Below are positions 1-9,191 of a stretch of DNA of 64,000 nucleotides, piece by piece. The stretch comes from Stenotrophomonas sp. Ste86 (GTDB taxonomy: Bacteria > Pseudomonadota > Gammaproteobacteria > Xanthomonadales > Xanthomonadaceae). The stretch lies in the NCBI RefSeq assembly GCF_024519465.1, contig NZ_JALJRW010000018.1, positions 1 to 64,000 of the forward strand, given 5' to 3'. Position numbers and translations under genes: made by a program. The notes under the pieces are model-generated. The model was given only the letters and a program-made list of their open reading frames with translations. It ran no database searches and was not told where the DNA came from. Positions within the stretch are counted from its first letter, which is position 1, and every line of letters begins with the position of its first letter.

Positions 1-180
1 ATAAAGGGGGAGGGGGCGGCCGCAGGCCGACGCCGGAGGACATTCGCCGGAAAGGCCATGGGGGCCCACCGCCCGGCCCACCGACCACCGCTGGAGGCGA
101 AATAAACGAGGAGAGGGCGCCCGCAGGCCGACGCCGGGGGACATTCGCCGGAAAGGGCATGGGAGCCCAGCGCCCGGCCC
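1..180. repeat. Compound repeat with ATAAAG...GGACATT core, two partial copies
   Basis: Two related copies lie in direct orientation, about 101 bases apart (about 22-80 and 123-180). Each contains GCAGGCCGACGCCGG, then GGACATTCGCCGGAAAGG, then a G/C-rich arm ending in GCCCGGCCC. The same core appears in inverted orientation at 4661-4792. The first copy is cut by the window edge. I do not recognise a named family; it is not a GTAG repeat. Confidence 0.7.
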
Positions 181-245
181 GCCGACTGCCGCTTCATAAA
201 GGTCCAGAGAGCGCCCGATGTTTCCCACGCCGATGGAATAACACG

Positions 246-277
246 CAAAAAAAATCCGGCCCACACCGGGGCCGGAT
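246..277 (-). terminator. Rho-independent terminator of mqo
   Basis: Perfect 9-bp stem (254-262 with 269-277, ATCCGGCCC/GGGCCGGAT) followed, reading leftward, by a run of eight T (A on the + strand at 246-253). It lies 40 bases past the mqo stop. Confidence 0.9.
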
Positions 278-317
278 CCAGGTTTTCACCGCGCGGCCAA
301 CGCCGCAGCAGGCAGGC

Positions 318-2015
318 TTACAGCGCCTGCAGTTCTTCGTTGGCGTTGCGCTTCTTCTGCGTCGGCGCGGCGGCCGGCGGCGGGGTCAGCATCACCGCCG
401 GAGTGGTGGCGTTTTCCACCGGTACCTCCAGGTAGGGCAGCTTCAGCGTTTCGCTGGTCTGGCGGCGGATCTCGTTGGTCAGTGCCGGGCTGTCGTTGAG
501 CTTGCGCCCGTAGGACGGCACGATCTGCTTCAGCTGCGCTTCCCAGCCGGCGGCCATCTGCTGCGGGAACGCCTTCTTGAGCAGGTCCAGCATGATCGGC
601 GGCGACGTCGAGGCGCCCGGCGAGGCGCCCAGCAGCGCGGCCAGAGTGTGGTCCTTGTCGGTTACGATCTCGGTACCGAACTGCAGCACCGGACCCTTCT
701 CCGGGTCGCGCTTGATGATCTGCACGCGCTGGCCGGCGGTGACCAGTTTCCAGTCCTCACGCTTGGCGTTGGGGAAATACTTCACCAGTTCGGCCTGGCG
801 ATCCGCGTCGTTCAGGCGCGCCTGGCCCATCAGGTACTTCACCAGGTCCAGGTTCTCCATGCCCACATCGAGCATGCCGGCCACGTTGTTGTGGTTGACC
901 GAGGAATACAGGTCGAACCACGAGCCGTGCTTGAGGAACTTGGTGCTGTACAGCGCGAACGGCCCGAACAGCACCACCGGTTTGCCGTCCAGCTTGCGCG
1001 CGTCCAGGTGCGGCACCGACATCGGCGGCGAGCCGGTCTCGGCCATGCCGTAAGCCTTGACCGAATGGCGTCCGGCAATTGCCGGGTCCTGGAAGGCCAG
1101 GAATTGGCCGCCCACCGGGAAGCCGGCATAGTCCTTCGCCTCGGGGATGCCCGACAACTGCAGCAGCTTCAGCGCGGCGCCGCCGGCACCGATGAACACG
1201 AAGCGCGACTTGATCGTGGACTCCTTGCCGGACTTCAGGTCCTTGACCGTCACGTTCCAGCTCTTGTCCTCGTTCTGGCGCAGCGCGCCAACTTCATGCT
1301 CCAGGTGCAGCTGGAAGTTCGGGCTGCGCTGCAGGCCGGCGGTCAGCTGCCGGGTGATCACGCCGAAGTTGACGTCGGTGCCCAGCGGCATCCAGGTCGC
1401 GGCGACCTTCTGCTTCGGGTCGCGGCCTTCCATCAGCAGTGGCGCCCACTGCTTGATCTGCGTGGCATCCTCGGAATACTGCATGCCGTAGAACAGCGGG
1501 TTCTTGACCAGCGCCTGCTGGCGCTTGTGCAGGTAGGCGATGTTGTCATCGCCCCACACAAAGCTCATGTGCGGGGTGGGATTGATGAAATCCGACGGTT
1601 CGCCCAGGCGGCCCTGCTTGATCTGGTGCGACCAGAACTGGCGGGAGATCTCGAACTGTTCGGCGATACCGACCGCCCGCTTGGTCTCGATGCTGCCATC
1701 GGGCAGTTCGGGGGTGTAGTTGAGTTCGGCGAACGCCGAGTGGCCGGTGCCGGCGTTGTTCCAGCCGTCCGAACTCTCCAGCGCCACGCCGTCGAGGCGT
1801 TCGTAGAGCTGGATGTTCCAGTCCGGCTGCAGTTCCTGCAGGAACGTGGCCAGGGTGATGCTCATGATGCCGCCGCCGACCAGCACGACATCGACCGGCT
1901 TGCCGTTGGCCGCGGCCGGGACCGAGCGCTGGTGCAGGGGCCAATACAGGAAAAGCGCGGCTGTCAGCAGCAACAGCACGAGCAGGCCGAGGACGACCTT
2001 GGCGAATTTCTTCAT
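318..2015 (-). CDS. mqo: Malate:quinone oxidoreductase
   Basis: FAD-dependent, membrane-associated enzyme that oxidises malate to oxaloacetate and passes electrons to quinone, linking the TCA cycle to respiration. 565 aa. An N-terminal hydrophobic helix (about residues 5-24) is followed by the FAD-binding signature [12 protein letters not shown] (41-52) and by family motifs such as [13 protein letters not shown]. The N-terminal anchor is longer than in the E. coli enzyme but is usual in Xanthomonadaceae. The ATG at 2015 was preferred over the longer frame because it starts the MKKFAKVV membrane segment. Transcribed alone, with a terminator just downstream. Confidence 0.95.
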   Translation of the reverse strand: MKKFAKVVLGLLVLLLLTAALFLYWPLHQRSVPAAANGKPVDVVLVGGGIMSITLATFLQELQPDWNIQLYERLDGVALESSDGWNNAGTGHSAFAELNYTPELPDGSIETKRAVGIAEQFEISRQFWSHQIKQGRLGEPSDFINPTPHMSFVWGDDNIAYLHKRQQALVKNPLFYGMQYSEDATQIKQWAPLLMEGRDPKQKVAATWMPLGTDVNFGVITRQLTAGLQRSPNFQLHLEHEVGALRQNEDKSWNVTVKDLKSGKESTIKSRFVFIGAGGAALKLLQLSGIPEAKDYAGFPVGGQFLAFQDPAIAGRHSVKAYGMAETGSPPMSVPHLDARKLDGKPVVLFGPFALYSTKFLKHGSWFDLYSSVNHNNVAGMLDVGMENLDLVKYLMGQARLNDADRQAELVKYFPNAKREDWKLVTAGQRVQIIKRDPEKGPVLQFGTEIVTDKDHTLAALLGASPGASTSPPIMLDLLKKAFPQQMAAGWEAQLKQIVPSYGRKLNDSPALTNEIRRQTSETLKLPYLEVPVENATTPAVMLTPPPAAAPTQKKRNANEELQAL

Positions 2016-2164
2016 GGGGATCTCAGGTGGGGGAGATGTGAACAGGATGCCCACGCCCCGGCTACGAGGCGTGAAGAAACAAAGGGTTGGCACTCCAGGA
2101 TGGCGATTTTATCGCCTTTCGACCGATTTCTGGTGCAACGCAGCATCCGGCCGGTGCAATGCGC

Positions 2165-2761
2165 TCAATCCGGCGAAAGGGTGAAGTACTCGGCCAGGAA
2201 GTAGATCGCCTGGTACAGCAGCGCTGCCACGGCCAGCGCCAGCTGCACGCGTCGCTGCCGGCAGACCGCACCCAGGCCGGCGATCGCCAGCATCAGCACC
2301 GTATGCAGGGGATAGGCCGGCCCGAGCATCTGCCACCGGCTGTGGCCCTTGATGGCCGTATCGCCCAGGTCGAGCAGGGTCAGCAGCGCCAGCATGCCGA
2401 AGAACCAGCCGCGACGTTGCAGCAGATAGGCCTCATAACTGCCGTACTCGCGCACGTCATCGGGAAACAGCAGCACGCACAGCATGAACCAGGCCGCGCA
2501 GTAGGCGATGACAAACAGGTACAGCCCGAACGTCCATTGGCGCACTTCGCCGAGGCGGAACTCCCACCACCAGAACGTCACCACCGAGATCAGCGCCCAC
2601 AGCACCCAGCACAGGTGGATCCATGACCAACCACGCCGCCCGGGGTGCTCGATGATCGAGGCCAACCCGCGCAGCAGGGTAGTGATGCTCAGCCCCAGGA
2701 TGATGCTGAGCACCACGCGGATATGCAGGTAGACCGGATCGGTGTCCATCGCCATGGCCAT
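2165..2761 (-). CDS. Hypothetical multi-pass membrane protein
   Basis: 198 aa with five or six predicted hydrophobic helices (around residues 12-32, 48-66, 78-98, 118-136, 150-165 and 170-190). No catalytic motif is visible. Three in-frame ATG codons (2761, 2755, 2749) cluster at the start and no strong ribosome site separates them; the last gives MDTDPVYLHIR. Function unknown; probably an inner-membrane protein. It stands alone between mqo and argP. Confidence 0.75.
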   Translation of the reverse strand: MAMAMDTDPVYLHIRVVLSIILGLSITTLLRGLASIIEHPGRRGWSWIHLCWVLWALISVVTFWWWEFRLGEVRQWTFGLYLFVIAYCAAWFMLCVLLFPDDVREYGSYEAYLLQRRGWFFGMLALLTLLDLGDTAIKGHSRWQMLGPAYPLHTVLMLAIAGLGAVCRQRRVQLALAVAALLYQAIYFLAEYFTLSPD

Positions 2762-2866
2762 CGCGGGGATGCGCCGATGCTGCGCCGGGCAGGATCATCG
2801 GGCCGTGTAGGGCGTGGCGCCCCGCAGGATGTGCTTCTTGCTTCTGAACCGTGCCGGCCGATCCCG

Positions 2867-3772
2867 TCAGCGCTTCTTCCGCACCAGCGTGGTCGACGCA
2901 TCCAGCACCGCCCGGGTCAGCAGCGCCATGGTCTGCACGTCGCCCTTCCAGTGCTGCCAGTACAGCGGCACGTCTTCCCACGCGCGCTGCTTCATCAGCA
3001 CCAGTCGGCCGGCCTCCAGATGGCGCTTGACCAGCGGCAGCGGATTCATCGTCCAGCCCAGCCCGCCCAGGTTGGCCTGGACGAACGCCCGCGTCGACGG
3101 AATCCACCACGTCGGTGCCGTCAGTGGCAGATCGTCACCGGCCAGGCGTCGGGCAAAACGCGCCTGCATGTCGTCCTTGCGGTTGAACACCAGCACCGGC
3201 GCCTGCGCCAGCGACTGCGCATTGACCCCCTTGGCGAAATGCTTCTCATGGAAGGCCGGGGTGCACGTGGCGGCGTAGCGGATGCTGCCCAGCGCATGGA
3301 TCTGGCAGCCTTGCACCGGCTCGTCCAGGGTGGTCACCGCGCCGAGCACCGCCCCCTGGCGCAGCAACGCCACCGTGTGGTCCTGGTCTTCCGAACGCAG
3401 GTCCAGCGTGGTGCCGGTCTGCCGCGCGAAGTTCAGCGCTGCCTCCGGGAACCAGGTCTCCAGGCTGTCGTGGTTGACCGCCACCGGAATGCTCGCGTGC
3501 GGCAGGTCTTCATCGGCGATACCCATCCGATGCAGCGCATCGTGCTCCAGCAGCGCCGTCTGCTCGGCCAGCTGCACCAGCACCTGGCCCTCCGGGGTGG
3601 CCACCGCGGGCGAGGAGCGCTTTACCAGCAGTCGCCCGACCCGATCCTCCAGCGCCTTGATCCGCTGGGACACCGCCGAAGCGGTCACATTGAGCGACTG
3701 CGCGGCCCGCTCGAAGCTGCCCTCGCGGACCACCGCGGCCAGCGCGCGCAGCTGGGCATGGTCGATGCGCAT
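2867..3772 (-). CDS. argP: LysR-family regulator ArgP/LysG type
   Basis: 301 aa LysR-type transcription factor. The N-terminal winged helix-turn-helix (about residues 3-60, with SFERAAQSLNVTASAVSQRI) matches the ArgP/IciA subfamily, and the remainder is the periplasmic-binding-like effector domain. ArgP/LysG proteins sense lysine or arginine and activate the exporter gene argO/lysE. Here argP is divergent from exactly such an exporter gene, 135 bases away, which supports the assignment. Confidence 0.92.
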   Translation of the reverse strand: MRIDHAQLRALAAVVREGSFERAAQSLNVTASAVSQRIKALEDRVGRLLVKRSSPAVATPEGQVLVQLAEQTALLEHDALHRMGIADEDLPHASIPVAVNHDSLETWFPEAALNFARQTGTTLDLRSEDQDHTVALLRQGAVLGAVTTLDEPVQGCQIHALGSIRYAATCTPAFHEKHFAKGVNAQSLAQAPVLVFNRKDDMQARFARRLAGDDLPLTAPTWWIPSTRAFVQANLGGLGWTMNPLPLVKRHLEAGRLVLMKQRAWEDVPLYWQHWKGDVQTMALLTRAVLDASTTLVRKKR

Positions 3773-3907
3773 CAGATTAAGTCCTGCTAAAGATGGTTAA
3801 GTAAGTTTAGCTCTACTTTTTCATGTTGCGGCGCGACAATATGCGCCATCCGGTGCTGTACGCCTTGGCGAGGCACCGCTCCCATCTGCAAGACAAGGCG
3901 GTATCCC
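3773..3907. promoter_or_regulatory. Divergent argP/argO control region
   Basis: The 135 bases between the two divergent starts include an A/T-rich stretch at about 3775-3840 that stands out from the surrounding GC. It should hold both promoters and the ArgP site, since LysR regulators commonly bind a T-N11-A motif in such positions. No exact operator was assigned. Confidence 0.55.
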
Positions 3908-4546
3908 ATGTTCTCCACCATTCTCTCCGGCGGCCCCGGTCTGGCCGCGTGGCTCAGTGGCGCCGCTACCGGCATCGGCCTGTTCGCCGTGGTCGGTGCG
4001 CAGAGCGCCTTCATCCTGCGCCAGGGCATCCTGCGCAAGCACATCGTGCCGGTGGTAGCCACCTGCGCGGCGATCGACGGCATCTTCATCTTCGCCAGCG
4101 TGGCCGGCCTGCGCACCCTGACCCAGGCGCTGCCGTGGCTGACCACGGTGGTGCTGTGGGGCGGCGTCGCCTTCCTGGCCTGGTACGCGTGGCAGTCGGC
4201 GCGGCGTGCGCTGGCCGGTGGCGGCGGCATGCACGTGGACGATGGCGACAGCACCTCGCGCCGTGCCGTGCTGATTTCAGCAGTCGGCTTCTCGCTGATC
4301 AACCCGCATTTCTGGCTGGACATGATGGTCATTGGTGGCATTGCCGAAAACTTCGGCAACGCGCGCATGGCGTTCGCCGCCGGCGTGTTCACCGCCAGCT
4401 GCCTCTGGCTGACCGCCCAAGGGCTGGGCGCACGCATGCTGGCCCCGCTGTTCACCAAGCCCAAGACCTGGCGGATCCTGGACGGCACCATCGCGGTGAT
4501 TCTGTCGATCCTGGCCCTGACCCTCGCGTTCCGCGGCATGCATTGA
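3908..4546 (+). CDS. argO: LysE/ArgO-family basic amino acid exporter
   Basis: 212 aa inner-membrane protein with about six transmembrane helices and the LysE family start GIGLFAVVGAQSAFILRQGI. LysE/ArgO proteins export lysine, arginine or toxic analogues such as canavanine. Divergence from an ArgP-type regulator gives the classical regulator-exporter pair, presumably induced by intracellular basic amino acids. A strong terminator follows at 4570-4597. Confidence 0.93.
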   Translation: MFSTILSGGPGLAAWLSGAATGIGLFAVVGAQSAFILRQGILRKHIVPVVATCAAIDGIFIFASVAGLRTLTQALPWLTTVVLWGGVAFLAWYAWQSARRALAGGGGMHVDDGDSTSRRAVLISAVGFSLINPHFWLDMMVIGGIAENFGNARMAFAAGVFTASCLWLTAQGLGARMLAPLFTKPKTWRILDGTIAVILSILALTLAFRGMH

Positions 4547-4569
4547 ACTCTCTCCTCGATGCGTTCCTC

Positions 4570-4597
4570 AATGGCACCGCTTGCGGTGCCATTTTTT
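4570..4597 (+). terminator. Rho-independent terminator of argO
   Basis: Perfect 11-bp stem AATGGCACCGC/GCGGTGCCATT (4570-4580 with 4583-4593), loop TT, followed by T residues. Confidence 0.9.
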
Positions 4598-4660
4598 ATG
4601 GGTTTTCCCCTGCATCGGCGTGGCAAGCACGAAGCCCGCCGTGGACCTTTACAGGCGCGG

Positions 4661-4792
4661 CCGTCGGTGGGTCGGGCGCTGGGGCCCCATGCCCTTTCCG
4701 GCGAATGTCCTCCAGCGTCGGCCTGCGGCCGCCTCCTCCCCCTTTATTTCGCCTCCAAGGGCATGGGGCCCCAGCGCCCGACCCACGGACGG
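4661..4792. repeat. Long inverted repeat, 36-base arms
   Basis: Arms 4661-4696 and 4757-4792 are reverse complements with a single mismatch. The 60-base centre, read on the minus strand, is the same GGAGGCGAAATAAAGG...GGACATTCGCCGGA core seen at 1-180. Part of the gene-free 4547-5191 interval. Confidence 0.85.
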
Positions 4793-4842
4793 TCGTCAGA
4801 AGAGCCCGCTTTGCCGCGTTGCCTGTGCCATCCGCAAGCCGA

Positions 4843-4941
4843 GCCCCGTAGCGGCCGCTAGGCTCCTGGGCAAAATAAAGGAGGAGGCCGCTCCGCGGCC
4901 GGGGGACATTTGCGCCAGGGGCCTAGCGGCCGCTACGGGGC
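4843..4941. repeat. Second long inverted repeat with variant core
   Basis: Arms 4843-4874 and 4909-4941 (GCCCCGTAGCGGCCGCTAGG...) pair imperfectly but extensively. The centre carries AATAAAGGAGGAGGCCGC and GCGGCCGGGGGACATTT, the same core motifs as the neighbouring repeat but with unrelated arms. From 4942 to the start of the next gene at 5192 I see no gene; that stretch must hold its promoter. Confidence 0.8.
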
Positions 4942-5191
4942 CCTCACGCGCGCGACAAACCCGAGCGGAGACAGCACTAGATCCAAGACGGCGTCCGACT
5001 ACCCAGCCACACGTATCGCTGTCTGCGACGCGCCTTCAAGGAGGCGCGCCCCAAACTGGAAGAAACACCCTGTTACAAGCGCCACCGAGGAAAGACCCGA
5101 CAGGCGGGTCCGAAGTGCTCCTATGATCCCGGCATTCAGCTTCCGTCTAGAATCGGCCACCCGGACAGGGTGTCCGGAAACAGGGGGAAGG

Positions 5192-7165
5192 ATGCGCAAG
5201 TCAGGCTGGATGGCATTGATCGTGTGTGGCGCGCTGGCGGGGCAGGCCGGTGCAGTGGACCTGGACCGATATCTCAAGCGCGATGATTTCGCCGATATCA
5301 AGATTTCGCCCAATGGCGACTACTTCGCCGCCACCGTGCCGATGGAAGACCGCACCGCGCTGGCGATCCTGCGCCGGTCGGACAGCAAGGTCGTGGGCAC
5401 CTTCGTGCCGCCGGCCAAGAACCACGCCAACGACTTCGACTGGGGCAACGGCAATCGCGTGCTGATCGGGCTGGCCGAGAAGATCGGCGCGCTGGACATG
5501 CCACGACCCACCGGCGAGTTGTTTGCGATCAACGCCGATGGCGGGCGCGGCGAACTGCTGGTCGGCTACCGCGTGGAAGGCAACGGCCCCGGCACCCGCA
5601 TCCAGCCCAAGAAGGTAGAGGCCGTGGCGGCGTTCCTGTTCGACGACCTCCCGCAGGATGACCGCAACGTGCTGGTCTCGATCTGGCCCTTCAGCAACGA
5701 GCCCTTCACCCGCGTGGACAAGCTGGACGTACAGAGCGGTCGCCGCCAGACGGTGGCGCTGTCGCCGGTACGTCGTGCCGAGTTCGTCAGCGACGCCAAC
5801 GGCCAGGTCCGCTTCGCCCATGGCGCCGGCACCGACAACGTCAACAAGCTCTATTACCGCGAAGGCGGGGGCGACACCTGGAAGCTGGTCAACGATGAGG
5901 CGGTCAATGGCCGCATCGAGCAGGCGATCGGCTTCTCCGCCGACGGCAAGCTGGCTTACTTCACCTCCGAGCAGGCCAACGGCCCCACCGCGATCATCGC
6001 CTGGGATCCGGCGACCGGCGCGCGGACGCCCGTGCTGCGCGATCCCAAGGTCGATCCCAGCCGCATCATCCGTCGCCCCGGTACCGCCATCCCGGTCGGC
6101 GCGCTGTTCCTGGGCGACACGCCGCACACCCGCTTCTTCGATGAGACCTCCGTCGATGCACGGCTGTATCGCAGCCTGGAAGCGGCCTTCGGTGGCGATG
6201 CGGTCTTCATCACCTCCAGCACCCGGGACGGCAAGCAGCTGATGATCGAAGCGTGGTCGGGGCGGAATCCCGGCGACTTCTACATCTTCAACAACGAAAC
6301 CAAGAAAGCCGATCACGTGATCAGCCGCAGCAGCTGGGTGGACCCGGCCAAGGCCGCCACCGTGCTGCCGGTGGCGGTCAAAGCCCGCGACGGACTGGAC
6401 CTGAGCGGGTTCCTGACCGTCCCGGCTGGTCGTGCCGGCGGCAAGCTGCCGATGGTGGTCATGCCGCACGGCGGCCCGTTCGGGATCTTCGACGACGGCA
6501 GCTACACCACCGAAACCCAGCTGCTGGCGGCGGCCGGTTATGCCGTGCTGCAGGTCAACTTCCGTGGCTCGGGCAACTATGGCCGCGCCTTCCAGGCCGC
6601 CGGTGCGAAGCAGTGGGGCGGGACGATGCAGGATGATCTGACCGACGCCACCCGTTGGGCCATTGCGCAGGGCCACGCCGACCCCGCGCGGATCTGCATC
6701 TACGGTGCCAGCTATGGCGCGTATGCCGCCCTGATGGGCGCGGCCAGGGAGGCCTCGCTGTACAAGTGCGCGGCCGGTTATGTCGGTGTCTACGACCTGC
6801 CCATGATGTTCACCCGTGGCGATACACAGGAAAGAAAGTCCGGTGAAACCTTCCTGAAGGATTGGTTGGGCGATCCGCAGAAGCTGGCGGCAGTGTCGCC
6901 GGTCAACCTGGCCGCGCAGATCAACGTCCCGGTGTTCCTGGCTGCGGGCGGTGAAGACCAACGCGCCCCGATCTTGCACACCAAGCGTATGGAAGAGGCG
7001 CTGAAGAAGGCCGGCGTGCCGGTGGAGTCGCTGTACTACGCCACCGAAGGCCACGGCTTCTACACCGATCCGCATCGCCGCGAGTACTACAGCAAGCTGC
7101 TGGCGTTCCTGTCGCGCAGCCTCGGCGGGGAAACCGCCAACGCAGCGCCGGCCGCACAGCCCTGA
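5192..7165 (+). CDS. S9-family prolyl oligopeptidase-like peptidase
   Basis: 657 aa. An N-terminal signal peptide (MRKSGWMALIVCGALAGQAG) suggests export to the periplasm. A beta-propeller-like region (about 25-380) precedes an alpha/beta hydrolase domain with the catalytic triad Ser507 (GASYGAYAA), Asp589 (GGEDQRAP) and His621 (GHGF). Such enzymes cleave short peptides, often after proline or as dipeptidyl/acylaminoacyl peptidases; substrate choice cannot be read from sequence. The ATG at 5192 follows GGGGGAAGG and begins the signal peptide; the longer open frame upstream is not coding. It faces a convergent peptide transporter gene. Confidence 0.9.
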   Translation: MRKSGWMALIVCGALAGQAGAVDLDRYLKRDDFADIKISPNGDYFAATVPMEDRTALAILRRSDSKVVGTFVPPAKNHANDFDWGNGNRVLIGLAEKIGALDMPRPTGELFAINADGGRGELLVGYRVEGNGPGTRIQPKKVEAVAAFLFDDLPQDDRNVLVSIWPFSNEPFTRVDKLDVQSGRRQTVALSPVRRAEFVSDANGQVRFAHGAGTDNVNKLYYREGGGDTWKLVNDEAVNGRIEQAIGFSADGKLAYFTSEQANGPTAIIAWDPATGARTPVLRDPKVDPSRIIRRPGTAIPVGALFLGDTPHTRFFDETSVDARLYRSLEAAFGGDAVFITSSTRDGKQLMIEAWSGRNPGDFYIFNNETKKADHVISRSSWVDPAKAATVLPVAVKARDGLDLSGFLTVPAGRAGGKLPMVVMPHGGPFGIFDDGSYTTETQLLAAAGYAVLQVNFRGSGNYGRAFQAAGAKQWGGTMQDDLTDATRWAIAQGHADPARICIYGASYGAYAALMGAAREASLYKCAAGYVGVYDLPMMFTRGDTQERKSGETFLKDWLGDPQKLAAVSPVNLAAQINVPVFLAAGGEDQRAPILHTKRMEEALKKAGVPVESLYYATEGHGFYTDPHRREYYSKLLAFLSRSLGGETANAAPAAQP

Positions 7166-7187
7166 TCAGCGCTGCAGCGTGGAAACG

Positions 7188-7213
7188 AGAACGGCACCGC
7201 GAGGTGCCGTTCT
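7188..7213. terminator. Bidirectional terminator hairpin
   Basis: Perfect 11-bp stem AGAACGGCACC/GGTGCCGTTCT with a four-base loop, between two convergent genes. T runs are weak on both sides, so termination strength is uncertain. Confidence 0.65.
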
Positions 7214-7236
7214 GGTTTGGGCATGGGGGGCGCGCC

Positions 7237-9012
7237 TTATTTCACCCCGTGCATCATCTTCTTCAGCAGCGGCGAGCAGGCCAGCGCGACGGCCGCGCAG
7301 CCCAGGCCGATCCACATCAGCAGCCAGAACAGGTGCGCGTAACTGGCCGCGGCGCTGGCGATGTTCATCGTCTGGCCCTCGGGCACTTCGATCGCGGCGA
7401 GCTTGCCGAACAGCGCGGCCAGCGTTTCGGAGAAGGCGGTGGCCAGGAACCAGGTGCCCATCATCAGGCTGACCACGCGCGGCGCGGCCAGCTGGGTGAC
7501 CGCCGACAGGCCCACCGGTGACAGGCACATTTCGCCGATCTCCAGGATCAGGTAGGCCAGCACCAGCCACCACACGCTGGCCATCTGCCCGGTCGCGCCC
7601 ACCTGCTGGGCGGCCAGTGCCAACGGCACGAACGACAACGCGGCAAAGATCAGTCCGATCGAAGACTTGACCGGCTTGGACGGGTCCAGGCGACGGCGGT
7701 CCAGCCACGCCCACAGCATCGCAAACAGCGGGGCGAGGACCACCAGGAACAGGCCACCCAGATAGGTCAGCGAGCCGGCGGTCTGCGGGATCACCAGGCA
7801 GTCGCGGATCAGCATCACCAGCATCAGTGCGACGATGACGATGAACAGGTTGCGCGGCGCGGTCGAGCCGGGGCTGCGCTCGGACAGCCGTGCGGCCACC
7901 ACGAAGCCCAGCGGCGCCAGCAGCAGCGAGGCGATCGACCACGGCAACGGGGTGCCGCCCTGGATCACCAGCGACGGCACCAGATCCTTGGTCAGCAGGC
8001 GATCGGTGAAGGTCACCCACGACCCGTAGGTCTGCTCGTACAGGGTAAAGAACACCAGGGCCATGAAGATCAGCGCCATCAGCGCGATCATCTGCTGGCG
8101 CTGCACCGGCGTGCAGCGGGTGCCGGTGAACCAGGCGAACCAGACCAGCACGCCGCCGAGCACGACGATCATCAGCATCAGCGCCAGACTGATTTCACCG
8201 CCGAGCGCGAACGCGCCGTTGGCGGCGGCCCACATCAAGGCAGCGACGGGGATCACGCCGAGCACCGCCAGCGCGTAGATCAGCCACTCGCGGCGGATGC
8301 CCAGCACGCGCTGGCGCAGGGCCGGCACATCGGTCGGTTCGGCGTGGCCTTGCAGGTACTTCTGGCCCCACAGGAACATGCACAGGCCGATCACCATGCC
8401 GATGCCGGCCGCACCGAAGCCGTACTTCCAGCCATAGGCTTCGCCGAGGAAACCGCACACCAGCGAGGCGAACAGCGCGCCCAGGTTGATGCCGGCATAG
8501 AACAGGGAGAAGCCGGAGTCGCGGCGTGGATCGTTTTCCGGATACAGCTTGCCGACGATGGTGGAGATGTTGGGCTTGAGGAACCCCACGCCCATGATGA
8601 TCAGCGCCAGCGACAGGTAGGTGATGCCCAGCGCGGCGTCATCGCGCACGATCTGCCCGTCGATGCGGGTCGCCGCGTGGCCTTCGAAGGCCATGCCCAT
8701 ATGCCCCAGCACCAGCAGCACGCCGCCGAACACCACCGCCTTGCGCATGCCCAGCCAACGGTCGGCGAGCAGGCCGCCGAACACCGGGATGCAGTACACC
8801 AGGCCACCGTAGGCACCGAGCAGATCCAGCCCGGCCTTGTCGCCGAACAGGTGGTACTTGGTGAGATACAGCAGCAGCAGCGCCTTCATGCCGTAGAACG
8901 AAAACCGCTCCCACATCTCGGTGAAGAAGCAGACGTAAACGCCCTTGGGGTGGCCGAGGAAATCGTCGGTGGCAGTGGAGGTTGCGGAGGCGGGCAGGGC
9001 GGCTGCGGTCAT
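7237..9012 (-). CDS. POT/PTR-family proton-dependent peptide transporter
   Basis: 591 aa inner-membrane transporter importing di- and tripeptides with protons. The family signature is clear near the N terminus (FFTEMWERFSFYGMKALLLL), followed by the GGLLADRWLGMRKAVVFGG loop and FYAGINLGALFASL; about 14 transmembrane helices. The frame stays open far upstream through the next gene, but the ATG at 9012 gives the normal family N terminus. With the S9 peptidases and the OPT transporter nearby it suggests a peptide-scavenging neighbourhood. Confidence 0.93.
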   Translation of the reverse strand: MTAAALPASATSTATDDFLGHPKGVYVCFFTEMWERFSFYGMKALLLLYLTKYHLFGDKAGLDLLGAYGGLVYCIPVFGGLLADRWLGMRKAVVFGGVLLVLGHMGMAFEGHAATRIDGQIVRDDAALGITYLSLALIIMGVGFLKPNISTIVGKLYPENDPRRDSGFSLFYAGINLGALFASLVCGFLGEAYGWKYGFGAAGIGMVIGLCMFLWGQKYLQGHAEPTDVPALRQRVLGIRREWLIYALAVLGVIPVAALMWAAANGAFALGGEISLALMLMIVVLGGVLVWFAWFTGTRCTPVQRQQMIALMALIFMALVFFTLYEQTYGSWVTFTDRLLTKDLVPSLVIQGGTPLPWSIASLLLAPLGFVVAARLSERSPGSTAPRNLFIVIVALMLVMLIRDCLVIPQTAGSLTYLGGLFLVVLAPLFAMLWAWLDRRRLDPSKPVKSSIGLIFAALSFVPLALAAQQVGATGQMASVWWLVLAYLILEIGEMCLSPVGLSAVTQLAAPRVVSLMMGTWFLATAFSETLAALFGKLAAIEVPEGQTMNIASAAASYAHLFWLLMWIGLGCAAVALACSPLLKKMMHGVK

Positions 9013-9080
9013 CGAGGGATAGGGCGCGGCGGACAAGGAGGCGAGTATAGGCCCGGGGCGAAGGGCCAGCCGTGCCGCGT

Positions 9081-9166
9081 CTGGCCGCTCCGCCGTCGTG
9101 GTGTCGGCCGCTCCGCTGTCGTAGTGCCGGCCGCTACGCTCTAGTAGTGCCGGCCGCTGGCCGGCA
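9081..9166. repeat. Degenerate tandem GTAG (SMAG-like) repeats
   Basis: Three or four decayed units of about 22 bases ending in an intact GTAGTGCCGGCCGCTGGCC element (from 9144). They lie between two genes transcribed leftward. Confidence 0.7.
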
Positions 9167-9191
9167 GCCTCACCATCCCGGCATCGCGCGC

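Noticed and set aside
159..2204. 681-codon open frame on the + strand opposite mqo
   Set aside because: It is the GC-rich antisense shadow of mqo; its translation is low-complexity Arg/Gly/Gln text with no domain.
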